From Torreya grandis (taxonomy: Eukaryota; Streptophyta; Pinopsida; Cupressales; Taxaceae): a DNA stretch of 64,000 nt. The stretch spans positions 1,951,501-2,015,500 of the forward strand of contig JARHVA010000459.1 of the NCBI GenBank assembly GCA_037957365.1. The letters are read 5' to 3'. Of this stretch, positions 32,931 to 43,758 are shown in pieces. Below the pieces are notes generated by a model. That model was given only the letters and a program-made list of their open reading frames with translations. It had not been told where the DNA came from and made no database searches. The position numbers were made by a program, and so were the translations under genes. Numbering within the stretch: position 1 is the first letter of the stretch; each line of letters opens with the position of its first letter.

Positions 32931-33853
32931 TTAAATTTCCCTTTCAGGGCAGAATTCAGCAATTCTGGAATTTGGGATAAACACTTAAAATGAAAATACA
33001 AATTTTTATTTTTTTATCAAACCCTAACCACATAAAATTTTAGAATTTTGGAAACACTTAGTTTAGACCAAAATACAATATTTAATTGCCACAAACCCTT
33101 GCAAAATATGAAAATTCAAATATTAAGTGTGGGGGTGAAACCCTTGAACATCAAATCTGATTTTTAGCCCAAATGCAAGCTTGTAAATTAGAATTAAACT
33201 TAGCTGATAGTTTGAGTGAAAAACAATAATATTCTAATCTTCAAATAGTATCAAGGCCAATGTTTGACCCCTCTAGTGAAGTTGCCTCACTCCTAGAGGC
33301 TTCTTTAAATTGTGGCTACCTCCCAAACATTGCTCTATGGCTGTGTCCACCTCAACGAACCCTCCAAACAGTTGCACACACCCTCAACTGGCTCCCAAAC
33401 TGCTGCACCACTCTTCAATTAGACCCTAGCTGCCAACAAATGTGATATTTTGCTGAACTACGACCCCTGAATGACATCACCAAGATGAATTTGAGGGTTT
33501 TCGTCCCAAAATCAGAAAACTAATGAGGGTTTTTGTCTTCATTGGCCGCATGTGCAAGCAAGCATGCTTAACTTCAAAAGAATTGATTGTTAGATGATAG
33601 ATAGATGCCAAAAATAGACCTCTCCACCTTTTATACCTTTTCCACTCAAACTCCAAACTTACTTTATTTTAATAATAAAACATAAGTTGCTGACATTACT
33701 TTTTGGCCACTTAGTCATATTATTAAGTTTACTTTAAAGTATTTAAGAATACTTTTTATTTTAATGATAATAATATTATTAAGTTGCATAAATGATTAGA
33801 AATGACTGGTCCCAAGAATAATATTATTAATTATTTTAATCTAGAAAAGGGGA
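32931..33853 (-). repeat. E3 5' LTR
   Basis: Uninterrupted copy of the LTR split by E4. It contains the empty E4 insertion site (33434-33450). Its outer end is damaged (ggggatgtg in place of ggggacaataca). Confidence 0.88.
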
Positions 33854-33856
33854 TGT

Positions 33857-34517
33857 GTTTTTCCAAGTAGGATTTTTCAAATTTTTCTACTTTCTTAAAT
33901 TTCGCAGCAACATCCCTCATGTTGTGCTCCTCATTCAATGTTTCAACATATATATCTATGAAATTGTCTTTCAAATTCGTGCGTTGCTTCTTTACTACAG
34001 ACTTGTAGGCATTCAACTTGCTCATTTTCCTTTGCCTTTCCAACATATCTATTTCTTCTACAAGAGGATTTAGCTCCTTGCTCATCATTCTTTTTCAATC
34101 ATGCATCAATGTGGTCTGATGTTTTTTCGAGCTCCTTGAATACATGCACGACTGTCATTGCTCTCTTCTCTAATTCCTTGAGCACTTCTTACAACTCTTC
34201 GAACCACTTCTTCCATGTTGTCTTGACCGTTTTCAAATTTTTTCTCAACTCTTCCTCCAAAGGTTGCGCAACTGCAGCTATTGGAGTCTCGTAGAGCAAC
34301 CTATGTACAGCTGTGCCAAATTTGTCAATTTGATCGATCCCTTTCATAAATGAATTACCCTAAAGTTGTGGTCTTGCTTTTTCAATGGCGGTGATCATCT
34401 CATCAATCTTGCCCACCATGCTTGCATTTACCTTCCTCTCTTTAATTTCTATGACTCCTCAATTAGTTTCTTCAATCTCTTCCTCCATCTTCAAACTACA
34501 TTGCACCACATTTGCAG
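33857..34517 (-). pseudogene. Coiled-coil-like ORF (E2-type), K1 copy
   Basis: Best frame 34088-33831: SKELNPLVEEIDMLERQRKM, KSVVKKQRTNLKDNFIDIYV, KFKKVEKFEKSYLEKHI, highly charged and helical with heptad-like spacing. More N-terminal parts (KERKVNASMVGKIDEMITAI) are visible with stops up to 34517. The K2 copy is at 46973-47488. No family recognised. It may be the 5' part of the gene whose tail lies at 14345-14160 across E3. Confidence 0.45.
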
Positions 34518-35390
34518 TGTAATGTCCCCTTTTTGGGCTTAATGAGGTTGGAGCCCTTGGCCGACTCTTTTGTTTCCCATTGGCTAAGAAAAGGGTTTTA
34601 AAAACGGAAACTATGTTTCATTTTTCAAGTTGCTAAGAAGGTGATATTGTCGGCAACTTTGGTTATTTGGATTTTAAATAAGGGGGACTTTTTGTTTTAA
34701 CTTAAGTTAGTCCTTATTGATCATTTCTAAAGGGGGTGCTTTTTTAATATTGTTTTTCCCTCCCTTTGTGGGGGCACCACCCTTGGGGAAAGTTTGGAGG
34801 GAAAAGGAGGGTATATAAGGAAGGGGTGATTGCTAATTTTGGGGGATGATTAATAATCTATTTTTTTCTTTAGATGTTGAGTGCGTTTGCTTGCATTATC
34901 AGCGTATGAGGATGGAAACCCTCATTAGTTTCTCGAATTGGGGACGAAAACCCTCATTTCTCTTAGTGACTTCATTCAGAGGTCACAGTTGAGTAGAATA
35001 TCAGATTTTCAGTTTCAAGGGTTGCTTGGAAGGTGGATGAACCAGTTTGGGGACTTTGTAGGGTTGGATGCAGTAGTGGATCAGCCTTTTGGGATCAGCG
35101 AGGTCATTTCCATCCACTTGGAGTGTGGCGACTTGGACAGCTATTTTTGCATTGTTGGATGAATGAAAAATTCAGTTTCTACTTTCATTGGTTTGGTGAT
35201 TTTTTTAATAATTTTCAGGTCTGAAATTAATATCAAAATCAGACTTTGGGTTCCCATATTTTTTTGAATATTATGCAATTTTATGAGGGTTATTTGATGT
35301 TGGAGAAATTCATTTTTTTGTGCCTAAATAATCATTTGCAGCTGATACAAGTTAGTTTCCAGCTGCTATAGGATTGATTTTGAGGAAGAA
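34518..35390 (+). repeat. LTR-like segment of K1
   Basis: Starts TGTAATGTCCCC; TATA box ggtatataagg at 34810-34820; then ggggacgaaaaccctcattt and cttcattcagaggtcac, which also occur (reversed) in the E3 LTR. No PBS follows; it passes directly into the unknown ORF, so 5' internal sequence was deleted. The right limit is approximate. Confidence 0.65.
34810..34820 (+). promoter_or_regulatory. TATA box in K1 LTR
   Basis: ggtatataagg, repeated as ggtatataagt in K2 (about 47781-47791). Confidence 0.55.
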
Positions 35391-35470
35391 AATGTCATGT
35401 TGCTTGGGACAACATAAATGAACACTTGGGAATCCATTTTAGAAGTTGATAGTGTAAGGAAAATGCAAAC

Positions 35471-36095
35471 CATAGAAGGGGGTTTGATATCATGTCTATA
35501 AGGCATGATGAAGTGATTAAAAGAGTGTTGTTAAACACTTATTTTTCTTAATGCGTTTGTTCCATGTGAAGGTCTAGGAATGTTGGAAAATGCAACTTGC
35601 AACATTGCACACACTTGTGAGGAAATTCCAAATTTATATTTGAACTTAGGTAAGACAAACATTCAAAATTCAGATTTCATATTTTTGAAGAGTCACCAAG
35701 TATGCAATGATTTCTACATCACGGGTCTACATCATGTGTTGTTTTTAATTGTGAACGGCTGTGGATTTGTGTATTTTGGGAGAGTTTTCTTGTATGATAA
35801 TGTTAGTAGAAGACGTCCACTATTAGGGACAATTAACCCAGCCATCCCAATGCTGATGGGGATGAGATGTAAGGGGGTTTGTGGCTGTTATGGACTGTTT
35901 CCAGCCTACATGCAAGCTACTATGTGCCATGAACAGAAGGGGACAGGTCACAATAGCATTAAGGGAATCATTGAAGCACAACACTACAACGATAAAACAA
36001 GTGTTTGGGATTACAAATCTCAAATCTGGATTTGGGATCCAGGTTGTGAAATACAACATTGCTTGAGGATAAACAATTTTCGAGAGTATTTTTAA
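35471..36095 (+). pseudogene. K1 unknown ORF (CGCY module)
   Basis: From about 35580 it is open for 171 codons: NIAHTCEEIPNLYLNLGKTN, FYITGLHHVLFLIVNG, LYDNVSRRRPL, VCGCYGLFPAYMQATMCHEQ, KTSVWDYKS. The upstream frame-broken part holds the MSIRHDE-like motif. It aligns with E3 (30745-29903) and with K2. It ends in a relic of the pol-tail (CLRINNF), directly followed by LTR sequence. Function unknown; treat as a conserved module of pol-less elements. Confidence 0.5.
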
Positions 36096-36926
36096 ATACT
36101 TTAAATAAAAATAATAATATGCCTTAGTTGTTGAAAATGAATGTCGGCAACTCCTTTCTATTTTTGATTTAAGAAGGGGACTTTTTGGTCATGATATTTT
36201 TAAAGGGAATTGATATAAATCGGGAAAGGAGGTTCTTTTTGGAGCATCGTGTCATTTTTATCAATCAAAATAATGAGTTTGAGCATGCTTGCTTGACTTT
36301 CAACCTTAGAAGACGAAACCTTTCTATGGTAATCTGAAGTTGAAGACAAAAGCTTTCAACCTTCAGTTGGCTTCAGTTTAGAGGCTATATTGGACAAAAA
36401 TGAGCAATTGGTGGTGTCTATTCACCATTCCAGTTAGGGAACAATAGCTGGGGAACATCTTGAAGGGTTACGCAACAGTTTGGGGCAACTAACCCTTGTT
36501 TTGAGCCCTCTCCTAGGGCAGCAAAGTTTTGGAGCCCTCTCCTAGGGCAGTGAACTGTTGTGGAGCCCTCTCTTAGGGCAGCAAACTACCTTGGAGGGTT
36601 TTGAGATGCTTTTTGAGGCTATTGTGAGGCCTAATTTGATATTTGTTTATACCTTTGCCAAGCTGGTCATTTATAATATTTTTCCAGATATTTATTGTTT
36701 GAGAAATTCAGATTCAAAGGTCCTATTTCCAGCTATATTTTTTATTATTTTTGGCAAGTATTGTAGCGAATAAAATATTGTATTTGTGATCTAAATTGGT
36801 ATATTCAGAGTTCTAAATTTTTATTTTCCTACGGTTTGAATTAAAAAATCAGAGTTGCATGTGTTTATGCTAGGGTTTGTTGGGAAACCCTATTTGTTCT
36901 AATTTTGCCCTAAAAGGGACATTTCA
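36094..36926 (+). repeat. K1 3' LTR, start deleted
   Basis: Matches 49130-49928 in K2 and ends GGGACATTTCA. The TGTAATGTCC start and purine tract are missing. It contains short repeats of gagccctctcctagggcag (about 36510-36585, three units). Confidence 0.75.
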
Positions 36927-37740
36927 GAGGATGAGTGAATTAACCCACTAAGCTGAAATCTTGACAAATAAATATTGAAATCCTAAATTTCCGATTTTAT
37001 TTATTTATTCTAAAAGATTGACAATTTGATTGTGCATAAAACATCACATGCAACAACAAATACGAATATTAACTTTTTAATATAATCAACTGGTTCAAAC
37101 CCTCATGTAAATTGCACAAATACCAATATCTACAAATGATAAATACCAATTATTTCCCCTGTTTACTATGCTAGATTAATTATTGCAAGCACTACAATTG
37201 ATAAATGTGACGTTGGACTACTGGATGGTTATTTGCACCTGTTGGTTGTTCCCAATTGCTGCAATCTGCCCTTGGAGGGCTATGGCAGCCTCAGAATATG
37301 TTATGCCTTGCCTATAGGGCTGCAAATAGACCCCTACTGAAGTTGCCCAGCCTTGGGGATCCTCTATGCATGCAAATCTATCCTTGAGAACCTCATGCCA
37401 AACCTGGGAATGTGGCTTCCTAGTTGTTTGGGCCTCCAAACCTGTTAAATCCTGAAACTAGAAGCATAGTTGTAATCCCTGGATGGGATTACCAGATGGG
37501 TATGAAGGATTTCATCTTTGTATTTGTAAAATCAAGGGTTTTTGTCCTATGAATATTTGTAGAAGCTGCAAGCTTTTCCTTTGTGAAAAGGGTTATGTTT
37601 TTGTTCAAATAATTTCAATAATAATTCTTCTTTACTCTAATCTTATATTATGCATTTTCCCAATCCAACCCTAAAAGAAATAAATATTTCTTTTAATTTA
37701 ATATTCATTTTTTTTCAATTAATGAATATTAATTACTTTT
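36927..37740. other. Flank of K1 LTR, unassigned
   Basis: AT-rich, duplicated at 49929-50741. A minus-strand frame at 37439-37218 (RFACIEDPQGWATSVGVYLQ, AIALQGQIAAIGNNQQVQIT) is also present in diverged form in K2 but has no recognised family. Confidence 0.35.
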
Positions 37741-37883
37741 GGTCCGTTGGTTAAGTGAAAATTAGATCAAAAGCATTTTTACATAACTGAAAATTAGAAT
37801 ACGTAAGTAATTTTCACTTTTTTGCTCTTAGAATAGCCCCCTCATAGTTCCCTTTTCTTTCTTTCTCTTAGTCTTGTGGGAAC

Positions 37884-40284
37884 TGTTATAGCTTGGAATT
37901 GCACCCTAGTGAGAGAGTTCTTCATGCTCTCTCACTTCCAGCTACAAGCATGGGGACAACCTTAAGCTGTGGGTATTTTGTAGTGAGGTTGAACCTCTAG
38001 GATTTTTAATGAGGTTAGTTCTTCAGGTATTTCACTACAGAGCTTGATTCCCACATTAAAATCTATTGTTGGCTAAGGAAAAAGGATAGGAGGATAACAT
38101 GAAAGGAAATCTAAGCTAAGGGTGGTGATGCACCAAAAGAAATGATCCACTTAGTTTGGGAAATGACACTCATTCAACATAAGATGAATTTTGCTTACAC
38201 AACCTCACAATCAGTTAATTTGCATAAGTATTTTGTAAACTAGGCTCACTGAACCATACATGAAGCAAAGAGGGATTTTGAAATCCACACCAAGCGTCCA
38301 TTAATGGCAGAAAGAGCTCAAGTCCAGACTTGCAACTAACTGAAAAACACCTAAAAATAGGCAAGGAAGGACAATGAGCTTGGAAGGACACTTCTTCACA
38401 ACGCCACTGCGCACAAGCTTGCTTAACACAATTTTCAGACAAAGAGAGGTAAAAAATTAATCTTTATTGCTTCAAAAGGCCTATTACAAAGCAATTTTGG
38501 CAGAGTAAATTTATCGTCAGTCCTGGGGATAATTTCTTGGCTCCAAGGCCTCTATTTATAATTGAAAAGGGGCAAGAGAAGATGGGAAGAGGGAAAAAGT
38601 TGTTGATGACTGGGATCCCTGTCGTCGTCCTCCCTTGTGCCACTAAATGCGCCGCTCAGGATCGCTAAACAACCTTCTCGAGTCCCTCCCGCCTTCAAGT
38701 CTCTCTTTGGCGTATCTAAAGAGCCATGTTACGAGCAGCTGAACGTTGCTTCCTTGCGCAGCTGAAACGATCTTTGCATTTAAAATGGCGTGGTCACTTT
38801 CATTTTCACGTGTCATGCTAAAGAAGGTGAGATCTCCATGTGTTGATAATTAGGCCGAACCATGCTGCCTTTATGTTTGAACGGCTATTTGTCGGGAGAG
38901 GGAGCCATGTTGAAGGATGAAGGCCTTCATTAAATTCTCAGCTACCATCTCCCGCCAGTCGTTTGGACTCCCTTTTGCGCTGATTGGCCGTTGGACTTTG
39001 CCTTGGATCCTTGACTTGCACTATGGATCTTCTCGTCGTGGGCAGCTATGGATCGTCGATCTCCCTGCCAGCTGGGTGCCCTTTGTGCCACTTGGCAGCC
39101 TCTCATTCGTCCTTTCCACGACTCTTATGCACTGTCAATCACTGGAAAATGCCATTGGATCGAGCTTATTAAGTCAAGCAACATTGAAAACCCGATCTAT
39201 TCTTTGGTGTGTAATTCGGGTTTTCAAAGCTACTTGACTTATAAAGTTTTCAAGCTAAGTCATTGAAGAATCCCGATTTACTCTATGCAGAGTAACTCGG
39301 GCTTTCTGATCTCTCCAACTTCGGACTCTGTCTGCAGGCTCCTTTGTTCTTCGGGATCTATTTGTCTTGGGCAAATCTTCTGAAGGAATTCCTTGGGACA
39401 ATTTGTCTAAAGGAATTCCTTTGGACTTTTTATCCGAAGCTTCCTTCTTGCTCTCTTCCTTCAGAATTATTCCTTTCGGATTTTTCAAAATGGACTTTCT
39501 CGAAGGGTGAGAGACCCTTCGGGCTTCCTGTATGTCCCTTCGGACTTCCGCAAGAAAAGTGCCCTTTGGCCTTTGAAAATGGTCCTCTCGAAGGGAAAGA
39601 TACCTTTCGGGAATTTTGAAATGGTCCTTCCGAAGGGTAACATACCCTTCGGACTTTTGTTTTTTTGTTCCTTTCCTTCAGAATTATTTTCCGCGGGCTT
39701 TGTAAGGGCTCTCCCGAAGGGTAAGGGACCCTTCGGGCTTCTACAAATGGTCTTTTCCGAAGGGAAATATACTCTTCGAAAAATATGAAATGGTCCTCCC
39801 GAAGCTCAAAAGAGCCTTCGGCAAACTTGCAACTGTCCGCTTGAAGAAGGAAATGCCCTTCGGATTTGTCAACGACCCTTGGAGTATTCTTTGGAGAAGA
39901 CTTGTCCCTTGAAGAACCAAGAAGCACTATTTTTTGAGACCAAATCGGGTTTGTCAAGCCCCTTTACTTATTTCGGGCTTCTGACTACTCACAACTTATG
40001 AAGTAATTAAGTAGTGCTCCTTGGAGAACCCGAAATACATTGTCAATGAATAATTCGGGTTCGTAAACCTGAATTACTTTTACTTATAAAACATTTAGAA
40101 GTTAAGCACTGTTGGAAAACCGATTTGCACTGTGTCCTCAGAAACCCGAAGTCTTGCGCCTTCGAAAGCCCGAATACTTCTTCTTTGGAGAACACGAGGT
40201 TGTCTGAACTTGCCACTTTTGCTTGAATGTCCACCTTCTCCCACTTGGGCAAAATTTTGGTATGTGGGCCAAAAATGGCCAACA
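37884..40284 (-). repeat. E7 3' LTR
   Basis: 2,401 bp, sense TGTTGGCCATTTTTGGCCC to GGTGCAATTCCAAGCTATAACA. It contains many short hairpins of the CCGAAGGGTAA/CCCTTCGG type (39500-39860). The first 745 bp match 44428-45174 closely. Confidence 0.92.
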
Positions 40285-40456
40285 TTTCTAGCGACTCGCA
40301 GCGAAGCATGCCTGCTATGCTTGAGAACCCAACTGATTTGCTTCATTCGATCCATTGGGCATGGAGTCACTGCTTTTGTACAAAGCTGGCCCTATCTGGA
40401 AATTTTCCTTGAAGCAACCAGAACAACCGAAATGAAACAAACTATGCCCAAGGCAC
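40285..40456 (-). other. E7 3' UTR next to LTR
   Basis: Contains aagcatgcctgctatgcttg, as at the same place in E5. It continues at 42950-43057 after S3. Confidence 0.6.
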
Positions 40457-40518
40457 TGTTGACAATTCTTTCACAGGCCAAAAAATTGTCAACCTTACTA
40501 TTCAGAAGATGGTCTTAT

Positions 40519-40782
40519 GGTACCGGTTTGTCTTGTGAATCAGTTTTGGGTACTGAATAATGAAAAGGAAAAGGTTTTGCAAAGTTCAATCAACCCTAAA
40601 TGCATACCTACAGCCACCCAAGGAAAGAGCCTACAGCTAGGTAAAGTTTTGGTACCGGTTTGTCTTGTGAATCAGTTTTGGGTACTGAATAATGAAAAGG
40701 AAAAGGTTTTGCAAAGTTCAATCAACCCTAAATGCATACCTACAGCCACCCAAGGAAAGAGCCTACAACTAGGTAAAGTTTT
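40519..40782 (+). repeat. 132-bp tandem duplication in S3
   Basis: Two copies starting ggtaccggtttgtcttgtga and differing at about one base (ctacagctag/ctacaactag). Length is a multiple of three, but I see no gene in it. Confidence 0.92.
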
Positions 40783-41029
40783 GGTCATTCAAAGGATTCT
40801 AAGGGGCGTTCTCGTTTTTATATTTGGCAATGTCCACCTACAACCATCCTTAAGGTTAACCTACAAGCTTGTAGGTTCGCTTATGAATGAAGGCGAGTGT
40901 TTTCTTCAGACACCTACAGAATACAGGTTTGTTTTTCAGACTTACAACGACTATTCTCTTTCCCAAGTGTTTTCTTTCCAAAGTGTTGTCTTCTCAAAAT
41001 TTTGTCGGGCTAAGAGATGGACAATTTCC

Positions 41030-41444
41030 TCGGACTTTTTGTCTGAGGGAAAAGATTTTTCAAAGGACTTGGGAGAAGTCCGAGAGAATTTCAAAGGGAA
41101 AATTTACAAAATATTCAATTCCTTCGGACAAAAAGTCCGAAGGAATTCGAGACAAAAAAAAAACCGGAGAAAATATAAATAAAGGTAAAGAAAGAAAAGG
41201 GAGGGAGATCCTTTGGACAAAAAGTCCGAGGGAAAAGATTTTTCAAAGGACTTGGGAGAAGTCCGAGAGAATATCAAAGGGACAATTTACAAAGTATTCA
41301 ATTCCTTCGGACTTTTTGTCCGAAGGAATTTCTTCGGACAAAAAGTCCGAAGAAATTCGAGACAAAAAAAAAACCGAGAAAATATAAATAAAGGCAAAGA
41401 AAGAAAAGGGAGGGAGATCCTTCGGACTTTTTGTCCGAAGGAAT
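41030..41444 (+). repeat. Two-copy repeat of about 183-209 bp with hairpins
   Basis: Each copy holds gagggaaaagatttttcaaa, gacttgggagaagtccgaga and an A-rich end (gacaaaaaaaaaacc…aaatataaataaagg), separated by CCTTCGGAC…GTCCGAAGG palindromes. The second copy has an extra palindrome. Confidence 0.85.
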
Positions 41445-42314
41445 AAAATCGGAAAAATTGGCAAGAGAAAAAGTCAAAGCCAGGTAAACCCGAAGGAAAG
41501 AATGGTCATGACAAGAATTCCGAAAGAATAAGCCGAGGGGCTGTCTGAAAAGTCGGAGGGGGTTGTTTGAAAATTCCGTAGGGCACTTTCCGCAGGAAGT
41601 CAAATCCAAAAAAGCCCGAGAGATAATGATAAAATAAGCAAATGAAAAGGAGGATATCCTTCGGACCTTTTGTCCGAAGGATTCCTTCTGGAAAATAGGC
41701 AGAAATATATTCAAAAAAGCTGGCCAAGGAAATCCAAAGCCAAGGAGAGGACACACGAAAGTCCGCAACCAGCAAAAAGTCCGAGGAAAGAGAAACCAAT
41801 AGAATTCCGAAAGGAAATAATAAAAAAAAACAAAGGCAAGACAAAATAATTGGACTTGGACAGAAAATAGAAGTCCGCAGAAAACGAACATGAATAGGCA
41901 GACCAAAATAAAAGGAAAATCCATGCAAGCAAAGGCTATTTTTGGTTGATTGGTCAAAGCTTCAGTTGACTGTTTGTTGAAGTCAAGCTCATCTCTGGAT
42001 CAACTCGTGCTTTCAAACGTTCCAACTCAGCTTCCAACGTTTCAATTCGAGTTCTAATTTTGGCATGGCGTGGATTTCATGCATGCTCTCGTTATCTCGT
42101 GCTTTCAAACGATCAAATGGCTCAAGAGGAAGTCCATATTTGGAGGTGGGCGTAGCATTTTTGCATGATAAGAGTTTGAATTTCAACAAACTCACCGTCC
42201 ATTTCCTCTAACGCCAAGGAGCTTCATGCAAGACAAATAGACTTTTTGTAAAGGCTTAGTTGGATGGATTTAGCCTCTCCTATTTTTCCAACGCCAACTC
42301 TTGGTTGTTGTAAT

Positions 42315-42325
42315 TTTCTATATAA
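42315..42325 (+). promoter_or_regulatory. Possible TATA box of S3
   Basis: ttctatataag followed by ttggctttt; the same block is found reversed in the LTR at 50787-52390 (near 51440). Confidence 0.55.
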
Positions 42326-43057
42326 GTTGGCTTTTCAGCCTTGAATTGTATATCTCTCTTGGCAAGACCAAACTCTGCCATTGGTAAGTTGTGTAACCTC
42401 TTCAATAAATAGAATTACTGTACTTTTAGATTTCAAGTGCTGGCATAGTGTATATTCATTCAACAATTTGCATATGTGGTTGATTTCTCTCCCTTCCCAA
42501 ATTTTGATTCGTACCTAGTTGCTAGCTTATCATATTATGCAGGTCATGTTCAGTGTTCTATATGTCTTTTGCTGAAGCTGTAAGTGGATGTTAGGTGGTG
42601 TCATTGGATTGAACCTTCTTATGAAATATTTATGCATAGTGATCACTTGAAATCAAAGGTCTTCTTTTTCCCTTGTTTGATTCAGTGTTCAAGGTTCCAA
42701 GTAGAGTGGATCAATGTTTTGGTGTATCACCGTCATTAGGTAGGATTTCCCTTTCAAGTTTCTTTCTCCCTTTTACAGGGTAGATTCGCAAATCGATACA
42801 TCTTACAGGAACCAGCGTTCTATAGAGGTTTTTCTCACCATTGAGGCACCCACCCTCGTGAGAAGATCCCATTTTTTCAACCGGAGAGAGGATTAGTCAT
42901 TTCAGCACGTCTTCGATTCAGGGTGCAACTCCAGGTTGACAACAGGCACTCAGAGAAAGGAAAACACTCAACTGAAACAGATGTGCACAAGGCACTTAGA
43001 GAAAAACATGGAAAACTATACAAAATGTACAATAACATATACAACGGCTACAAACTC

Positions 43058-43663
43058 TTAATAGCAGGGCTTCAGATGAATCCCATTGACTGGGATGGGT
43101 AATACCTTTTCGTCTAATTGGGTGAGTTGGAAGGCATTATGTTGTTTGCATCTATAGATCAAATAAGGGCCACTCCACATACTATCAAACTTGGTAAGGT
43201 TGCCAGGTTTGGCCCTATTTGAATCCCATTTGAGGACCAGGTCTCCCTCTTTGAAGTCCCTTGCCGTGGCTCTCTTGTCAAAAGCTTTCTTGACCTGAGC
43301 CTGATGTGACTCTAACGTCATCATTGCAAGGTCTCTTGTCTCAAGTTCCGTGAGTTTTGCCAATCTCACATTCATGGGTTCATCTTCCAGCAGCTCCAGC
43401 TGATGGGCTAGTTCTAATGTAGACAATGCAATAGAAATGAGTAACTTGGCCTCCCTTCCATATACTAGAACATATGGAGAATTGCCAACAACAGCTTTAG
43501 GAGTTACCCTGTCAGCCCACCAGACTGTCTTCAACTTGGTGTGCCACGTCCTTTGGTTCTCCTCCATAGTCCTGATGATTCTTAGCAAATTTTTATTTGT
43601 GGACTCAGTCAACCCATTTTCTTGAGGATAATAATTTGATAAAGTGTTGAGGTAGATGCCCAT
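43058..43663 (-). pseudogene. E7 integrase, C-terminal half
   Basis: 201 codons. The catalytic Glu is in NGLTESTNK. The C-terminal fold reads EGDLVLKWDSNRAKPGN and FDSMWSGPYLIYRCKQHNA and ends LPIPVNGIHLKPCY, the usual end of this family's Pol, so the stop is probably native. It is frame-shifted from the upstream half; the second catalytic Asp (IISDNALAF) falls in the frame-broken gap at about 43700. Confidence 0.88.
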
Positions 43664-43758
43664 CTTGAGAGCCCATTCACTTGTTTTTTAGACTGAGAAA
43701 AGCTAATGCATTATCAGAAATGATAGTGGATGGAACATCAAACCTGGTCACGATGTTG

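Larger units (their letters stand above)
14346..33853 (-). mobile_element. E3: pol-less LTR element holding E4, E5 and S2
   Basis: Minus-strand element. Its 5' LTR is 32931 to about 33853; the internal part is 29428-32930; the 3' LTR is 29012-29427 plus 14346-14856, split by E4. The PBS at 32914-32929 reads TGGCATCAGAGCC (minus), close to the initiator-Met PBS. The PPT GGGAAGGACGGAC adjoins the 3' LTR. LTR ends read TGTATTGTCCCC and GGACATTTCA at the 3' copy. The roughly 3.5-kb interior has no recognisable protease, RT, RNase H or integrase; it carries unfamiliar ORFs and ends in a pol-like tail (LQLFESKQFWEGR). It therefore looks non-autonomous. The far edge of the 5' LTR (ggggatgtg at 33849) is degraded and no clean TSD is visible. 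Confidence 0.8.
33857..37740 (+). mobile_element. K1: composite block, first copy
   Basis: 33962-37740 is a direct duplicate of 46975-50741. The block contains a minus-strand coiled-coil ORF (33857-34517), an LTR-type start TGTAATGTCCCC at 34518 with a TATA box, an unknown ORF (35471-36095), LTR sequence to 36926 and about 0.8 kb of flank. K1 lacks about 60 bp present in K2 (49066-49130) that covers the PPT and the LTR start, so K1 cannot be the intact form. It is bounded on the left by E3 and on the right by E6. Confidence 0.8.
40457..42944 (+). mobile_element. S3: solo Tat-type LTR with perfect TSD
   Basis: 2,488 bp, TGTTGACAATTCTTTC to AACTCCAGGTTGACAACA, flanked by ggcac (40452-40456 and 42945-42949). 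TATA-like tctatataag lies at about 42317, a polyadenylation-like aataaa at about 42402, and the family U5 box tggatcaatgttttggtgta at about 42709. It includes a 132-bp duplication and a hairpin-bearing repeat of about 190 bp. Orientation is opposite to E7. Confidence 0.93.

Noticed and set aside
39255..39957. Lys/Ser/Pro-rich ORFs in the E7 LTR as secreted or structural proteins
   Set aside because: Translations of CCGAAGGG hairpin repeats; the matching LTR copy at 44416-45174 does not conserve the frames.
41030..41444. CRISPR-like array
   Set aside because: The palindromic repeats are unevenly spaced with homologous, not unique, spacers and occur inside plant LTRs.
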